A stretch of 64,000 bases of DNA from Gymnorhina tibicen (lineage: Eukaryota > Chordata > Aves > Passeriformes > Artamidae), in the NCBI GenBank assembly GCA_013399875.1, contig VXAZ01008140.1, positions 186,001 to 250,000 of the forward strand, written 5' to 3'. The notes beneath the pieces are model-generated. The model was not told where the DNA came from and made no database searches. It saw nothing but the letters and a program-made list of their open reading frames with translations. The position numbers were made by a program, and so were the translations under genes. Positions within the stretch are counted from its first letter, which is position 1, and each line of letters starts with the position of its first letter. Of the stretch, positions 58,801 to 64,000 are shown in pieces.

Positions 58801-60630
58801 CACAAGAAAAAATTACTAGGAGAAACACATCCCAAAGTCAAAACAATTTAGGCACAGAGCAGTCCTGCCTCCAGTGCTCCAGGCCAGACATTCAGAGAGT
58901 GACCCTTCTGCCCCTTCCCAAAATTAGCACAGCCTCTTTGCAGATGTCTGAGCCAAGCTAGGCTCAGCTGTGCTGAGCACTTCCAAACTGGGAACTCTTT
59001 CCTGGAGCAGTTCTCAGCACCTCTGGTAGGGATTGAGCTCAGAAACCCTCTGTTGCTTATTGTCTTTCAGAGGATCATCTTAAATATAGGATGGAGCATG
59101 CCACAGCTGGGGAATAACAGACAATTATGACACAGCTTTCATGATGCTATTTCTTTCAGAAAAAACTCAAGTGGAATTGGGATGTAGAGCTGAAATTTGG
59201 TCACTCATACAGCAGGCAGGGGATGCAGCTGGGGACTCCAGACCTGGAGTTTAGTTTGCAAACCACAGGATTGCCAGAAGTAACACCAAACACCTCTCAT
59301 AAGCAATGAGCTGGGGTAGGAACCAGCTTTAATGGGGATGCCAAGAAATGCAAACTCTGGGCAATCTACTGATGTGGGAGCTGCTTGGGCACTTGTGATA
59401 GAAGATATCAGGGCTGATACTTCACTAAAAACTTCTCTAATGTGGAACAGATTGTCCCATCTATAAACACAAGCCTGGTGCTGCCTAATCCCGCTCACTT
59501 ACAGCCCAAATCAGCTTTCAGGGCTGTTCGGATAGGGCCAGGCTCCAGGAGTCCTGCATTTTACTTTTGGAGAAAGGAGACGAGTTTATTTTTGCTGCTT
59601 ACTGCGAGATCTCACAGGAGTGTAACAAGTGTCCTGGGGGAATGCCGAGCCTCCCAGCTCTCAGCCTCTAGCTTGTTCTTTAAAGACATTACATGGAGTT
59701 GAGTTTTAGCCAAGTATGTATGAGGAAATCTCCCTCTGCTGCCAGGCCAGAATGCTGCCTGGATCACAGATCCAAATATTCCCTTCTTCCAGCCTCAGAC
59801 ACTCACACCTTTGGATTCCCAACCCACACCAGTCCAGTGCTCAGGAAAGGGGCTTCATGGCTGTACCCTGTGGGATAGCACTGTGCTCCCAGGAAAAAAG
59901 CACCATGCTACCAGGACAACAGTGCCAGCACTTCACCGTATCCAGGTCAGGCACACTACCGAGCCCTGGGAGAGTTAGGCCAGCGCAGAAGGCTTTTCTT
60001 ACAGCTAGCTACAGCACTCAGCTCCAGATGTTTCCTCAGCATAGCACTCAATGTTCAAAGATCTGCATCAGAATTTCATTCAGGGAGGAAGAAATTCTGT
60101 GAGAGCCATTATGAATTCCTGAACAGATAAGACATTCTGCTTTAGAGCTTGAAAAGGAGTCAGAGAACAGGTCTCAGTCTGGGGAACAAAAAAACCTCAT
60201 ATCTGTGTGTTTGAGTCCTTGGTCCTGGACCATGGTCCCACTAATGAAGGACCTTGAACTAAACAATTTGTGAAGCTGAGGAGAGTGAAGGGGAGTACAA
60301 AAAGCAGCCAAAGCTAATATTCAGCACTGGGTTTGCAAGAAGGAACAGATACTGGAAACAAAATGAGATAGACAGACCTCATTCTTCTGACGGCTATTTG
60401 GAAACATCCATCCCCAGCCTTTGCCGATGCCAAACCTTAGCTCAGGGAAGTGCAAATCACCAGTGTGGCCTCCTGAAAACCTCCAGCAGAGAACGAGAGA
60501 GAAGGAGACCAGAACTCAACAGAGAGGGGCCTGAAGCAACCATTACTCAGCCACAGGAACTACAAAGCCCTTGGAACAACAGGACAGGCAGATTAAAATA
60601 CAAATGGATGGAAGTTTTTAAAGCACTTAC
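52855..60630 (-). other. Intron (7.8 kb), one CR1 fragment
   Basis: Contains a CR1 LINE 3' fragment near 56790-56913. The rest looks unique, with T-rich and A-rich stretches around 53.3-54.6 kb and no Gly-X-Y block. Flanking peptides are consecutive in my memory of the human chain, so no exon should be hidden here. Confidence 0.7.
56790..56913 (+). mobile_element. CR1 LINE 3'-end fragment
   Basis: The run 'gggcttggagcagcctgg', then 'tctagtggaagg', 'taatctttaaggtccc' and 'caacccaagccattccatg' is the recognisable 3' tail of avian CR1 retrotransposons, in plus orientation, antisense to the host gene. It is 5'-truncated and diverged, with the terminal ATTCTATGA-type repeat worn to ccattccatgaa. 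It carries no coding capacity. Confidence 0.85.
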
Positions 60631-60684
60631 TCGAGAACCTCTCTTGCCAGGGGGTCCTGGTAAGCCTGGCAGACCTGGTGGGCC
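60631..60684 (-). CDS. COL27A1: COL27A1 collagen exon 1 of 21 in window (54 bp)
   Basis: Encodes GPPGLPGLPGPPGKRGSR, six perfect Gly-X-Y triplets rich in proline, a stable helical segment near the N-terminal end of the main triple helix. The acceptor is a T-rich tract ending in tttttctag before GGCCCA. The donor is CGA|gtaagt, a strong consensus. Arg in the final Y position and Lys in GKR are typical of surface-charged collagen. If the mir-455 host intron is number 10 as I remember for human, this would be exon 4, directly after the large non-collagenous exon 3; that numbering is inference. Confidence 0.9.
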
Positions 60685-63600
60685 CTAGAAAAACAAAAAT
60701 AGGTATTAGTGATGGTTCTGTAATAGGATGGTGCTCCTGACAGTGCTTCACAGAGACCCATAACACAATCATTTGGAGAAGACCTGGGGAGAAGGGCCAA
60801 TTACAGCATCACAGCCAAAATTTCCCTTCAACTTATGCTATTACTATAAAGGGATAAAAACCCATACACAAAAACATCTGCAAGAGCATGTATTTCCATA
60901 GAGTAGAGACAGAGCATCCCTATCTTTCTGCTGCAGCCTGCATTCCCAGCATCACAGCTGTGTCTCATGCTTCCTCTCTCCTGGACCTGTGCTGTATCAC
61001 AGGGGTAACACAACTGTCTCCCAGCTTCAGATTTTCCTGCTAGGTGTTAGCACCTTGGCAAGGGAAGCACATTGTGTGTTCTAATCTGTATCAGCTGGAC
61101 ACATGCAGCTCTTGGTATTATAGGATCCTATATTAGTTACAACATAATCATAACCCCAGCACTTCATATTTTAGAGCAGCAGGTTATAAAATGTAATAAA
61201 TTTGGTGCAAATGTTGGAAATCCTTAAATACAGTTCTGTAGCAAAGGAAAGGTAGAGTCATACATGTCAGAGTAGTGGAGGCTCTTGGAAGAGGGTAGGA
61301 ACAAAGTGGAGGTATCAGGAGCCCAGCTGAGCACTGATCTGAAGCAGTTTAGGAAAAAATACTTAACCAATGAGGTTTGAACTCCTTTGAATTTCTTAAT
61401 CTATTTATTCTTTTTTTTCAATGGGCTGGAGAATTTGAATTTCTGGAGGGCCATCTGCAACTCCTAGTAACTCCTCAAAACTTCTTTTCCCCCAAGCCAA
61501 ATATGTCTGCCAAGAATAACTGTTAATTAAAGCATCTCCCAGAGGATTTATATTCTGGTAGCTTGCTACAAAAGACAAGTTTCCATTGCATTCAGTAGGG
61601 AGGGACATCCAGAGCAGCCGACTGAAGGATGTTTGGAAGGCAGCCTGAGCTCTCTGACTACGTGGCAGGTAAGAGAGCAGGTCCCAGGAACAACGTTCCA
61701 CAGGGATGAAGGTGTAGTGCGTGGAGCAGGTGCAGGATGGGCCCCATGGCCACATTTTGGCCTTTCTCCCTTCCCATTGGGTCATCCCCGAGCAAAGCCC
61801 ACTGCCAGGCTGGCCCTGCTGCTCAGAGCTGCTCAGGCTGGTACTCCCCCTGAGCAGGAGCAAAAAAGCTCATGATCTCTAGTGCAGTTCCCAGGAGTCA
61901 TCAAGGGCATGATTCAGTAAGAAAAAAAATCAATCCAGGAGATCCCTATCCTGAATCTCATGCCCAGGAAAAGATTTTGGAAAGAGAAAACTTGCCTGAA
62001 CCATACAGGTAACCGATGGATAAATACTCCTCTGATACTACCAACCCTCCCACACATAAACAGCACATTAAGTTGTATAAAACTTAATCTGTTTTAAGAG
62101 CCAAACTCAGCACAGTAGAAAAAAAAAATCAGGGAAGGCATAAGCAAAGCCCAGTGTCCTCTGTGCTATTAATTTATCAGCACAACACATACATCATAAC
62201 TTTTTATCCCCGTAGTTAGTTCTAGCAGTAGTAAAGATAACAAGAAAAGGCTTGTTTTAAAAGAGCCTACACAGCACAGAACAGCTAATACCCCTCTCTG
62301 AGACACACAGGGATGGACTTCTGTCACCATATGACTCACTGCTGCTGCCCAGCCCTGCCTGCCCTGGAGATGTCCAGTCTCTATAGCCTGGGACACTTCA
62401 TCTGACCCCTCTGCCAGTTGCTTACTGCTGGCTAACACAGTATTACTGGTCTTTGTATAACAACCTTCATTGATACAGCTGACCCTCATTTTAGCAATAT
62501 CCCAGTGTTTTAACCTGTCATTGTGCCAGCTCAGGGCCCCGTGCATAATGCAATTATACAGCTGTGCAAATAGACATGTAATTGTAGGGGGGTTTTTTAA
62601 GCCTCATGTGTAATTGTGCTCCAGAATCCCAGCTTTTATTAAAAATATCCCCCTGCCCTAGTTGGGATGATAACTATCAAACCACAAATCCAGTGCAACT
62701 GAGGCAGCAACAGTTTTAATACAGTTTACCAGAGATTAATCCAAGTCCTTAACCTCTCCTCCATCATAACCCATCCTCATTTACACCCTCAGGAGAAGTA
62801 AAAGAGGAGATGCAACTGTCTGAGCACCGCGTTCCCTGTGTACCAGAATTGAGCTGACCTTTTCCACCTTCCTGCTAACAGCAGCTGCAATTGTACTTGG
62901 CCACTTGAGCAAAAACCTTCTCCAAAAATGTGTGCTGCTCAGAACAGACTGAAGCTTACGCAAAAATAAGGAGAGAGTTAATACTGGCCCTGGAGTGGGA
63001 ATACGGAGTTGAGAGAAAGGCTTCTAGCTGGAAAAGCACAGAGCAGTGCACAATTCAGGAGTCCCTGTCACTTTGCTTTGATTTGTCATCCCTTCAGACT
63101 TATTTTTTACTTTCTTGAGGAGTAAGAGAGATAAAGGTGACTGTGGGATGACTGGCTAAAAGGTGCCAGCCACTACAGTCACTGCAGAAGGTAAGAGTGT
63201 GATCACTTATAAATTTGAAGCCAGTCAAGGCGGAAGAGGACTGGGGCAGTGGATGGACACAAGTAGTGCTGAGAAGTGACACACTGTGAGGCCACTTTGT
63301 ACTTCTCACATTTCTCAGTTCCTTGGTAGCTGGGTTGGATGGGAGGTGGACTGTGCCTTCCTAGTGACTTGTTTCCCCTCTGCCTCCGTATCACACAGTC
63401 CGTGTTCTCAGACAAGAGGCTCAAGCTCTCGGACAAGAGCCCCACATCCCACAACTGGCTTTGCCTGGGGAGAGCAATGCTGAAATACACTCAAGGAAAA
63501 TGTGCATCCGGAGAGTCAGCCAGAGGAGAATGGGCCTGGATCAGGGCCCAGCTACTTACAAATGATGGATGCGGTCCCACTTCAGGCATAGGGCTCCACA

Positions 63601-64000
63601 GGGAGAGCAGGAGATGTCTATTGGTGAGGTGCCGAGAGCCTGCTTGGGGTGATGCCCACACAGCCCCTGCCCTCACCAGACACCTCCATGCTCACGCCCA
63701 ACTCAGATCTCACAGAGCCTGCAGGGACCTCTCCACTGTACCCTTTAGGGCACCCCTGGGGAATTTCATCAGGAGCAGAGGGAGTGCTCCAAGGGGCAGG
63801 AAGATTTCCTGCTCCTGGCAGCGGGATGAGGATATCAGTGCTCTGCCCCTACCCTCCCATCGCAGGGATCAGCAAAGCTGAGGCCTCCTGTGGTGAGCTA
63901 CTGCTCCTGGCACTGCAGCTCTTGTCTCTCTGGCTCCTTGCCTGCTCCTTCTGCAAACTGATGCAGAGAACACACACCCTGTTATCACACAAAGCACGAT
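60685..64000 (-). other. Intron upstream of the first visible collagen exon; no gene seen
   Basis: No block with an NCC every 9 bp (the plus-strand image of Gly-X-Y) bounded by AC and CT was found here. The next upstream exon, possibly the large non-collagenous N-terminal exon, must lie beyond 64000. A 180-codon plus-strand reading frame at 63339-63881 resembles nothing recognised and is treated as chance. Confidence 0.55.

Larger units (their letters stand above)
1..64000 (-). other. COL27A1: COL27A1 gene body, internal part (collagen alpha-1(XXVII) chain), open at both ends
   Basis: The whole window appears to lie inside one minus-strand gene. COL27A1 encodes a secreted fibril-forming procollagen chain that homotrimerises and is deposited in cartilage and other extracellular matrix. 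Seen: 21 exons of 45 or 54 bp, all phase 0, all starting with Gly, giving 357 residues without any cysteine. Known: COL27A1 and COL24A1 form their own fibrillar subclass with a shorter, imperfect triple helix. The order and sequence of the exons match my recollection of human COL27A1, and mir-455 sits in the intron at 35201-37487 in sense orientation, as in other vertebrates. The signal peptide, thrombospondin-N-like domain and variable region lie beyond 64000; the rest of the helix and the C-propeptide lie before position 1. COL24A1 is the only realistic alternative, and mir-455 argues against it. Confidence 0.88.

Noticed and set aside
63555..63615. Possible non-collagenous exon ending at a gtaagt-like donor
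   Set aside because: The donor is good, but the open frame is short, without recognisable N-propeptide sequence, and the acceptor is poor. Not enough to call an exon.
63339..63881. 180-codon plus-strand open reading frame, longest in the window
   Set aside because: No recognisable domain, no splice or promoter context, basic low-complexity-like C-terminal half, and typical of chance frames in GC-richer intron DNA.
1..64000. COL24A1 as the host gene
   Set aside because: Same exon style and long introns, but the sense-strand mir-455 hairpin and the remembered peptide identities point to COL27A1.
1..64000. Prokaryotic systems, CRISPR arrays, tRNA or rRNA genes
   Set aside because: No direct-repeat array with spacers, no tRNA cloverleaf or rRNA text recognised; split genes, CR1 elements and microsatellites show vertebrate nuclear DNA.

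Overview
This is vertebrate, most probably avian, genomic DNA: a 64 kb internal slice of one large gene read on the minus strand. Twenty-one short exons (45 or 54 bp each, 1071 bp in total) encode an uninterrupted run of 357 collagen residues (119 triplets), separated by introns of 0.15 to 10.5 kb. Every exon starts with a whole Gly codon (GGN), is a multiple of 9 bp, and has AG acceptor and GT donor dinucleotides on the minus strand. This is the exon grammar of fibrillar-type collagens.

The gene is assigned to COL27A1 (pro-alpha1 chain of type XXVII collagen) on two independent grounds. First, the peptides run collinearly, exon by exon, with the human COL27A1 helix as I remember it; this was not aligned with software. 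Second, the intron at 35201-37487 carries a complete mir-455 hairpin in the sense orientation. MIR455 is known to be an intronic passenger of COL27A1 and not of its closest paralogue COL24A1.

Layout, 5' to 3' along the transcript (high to low coordinates): intron/unknown 60685-64000; exons at 60631, 52801, 47844 (carrying the one break in Gly-X-Y), 45854, 40859, 39922 and 37488; the mir-455 intron; exons at 35147 and 33890; a 10.5 kb intron; then a denser set at 23351, 19667, 17338, 16896, 12235, 11490, 11281, 10278, 9916, 7964, 7254 and 6041; and at least 6 kb of further intron to position 1. Neither the N-propeptide nor the C-propeptide is in the window, and the gene runs off both ends.

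Intronic sequence is mostly unique. It contains CR1 LINE 3' ends (50.8 kb and 56.8 kb; a weaker one at 13.0 kb), an ancient amniote SINE/L3-like relic near 5 kb, a (CCAAA)n microsatellite at 5.4 kb, a CpG cluster near 3.0 kb, and minor tandem duplications. CR1 elements, absence of Alu/L1/B1-type repeats and the C-variant of the miR-455-5p arm point to a bird; the species cannot be named. I see no second protein-coding gene and no undescribed system. The functional content is the collagen chain plus its co-transcribed cartilage-associated microRNA.
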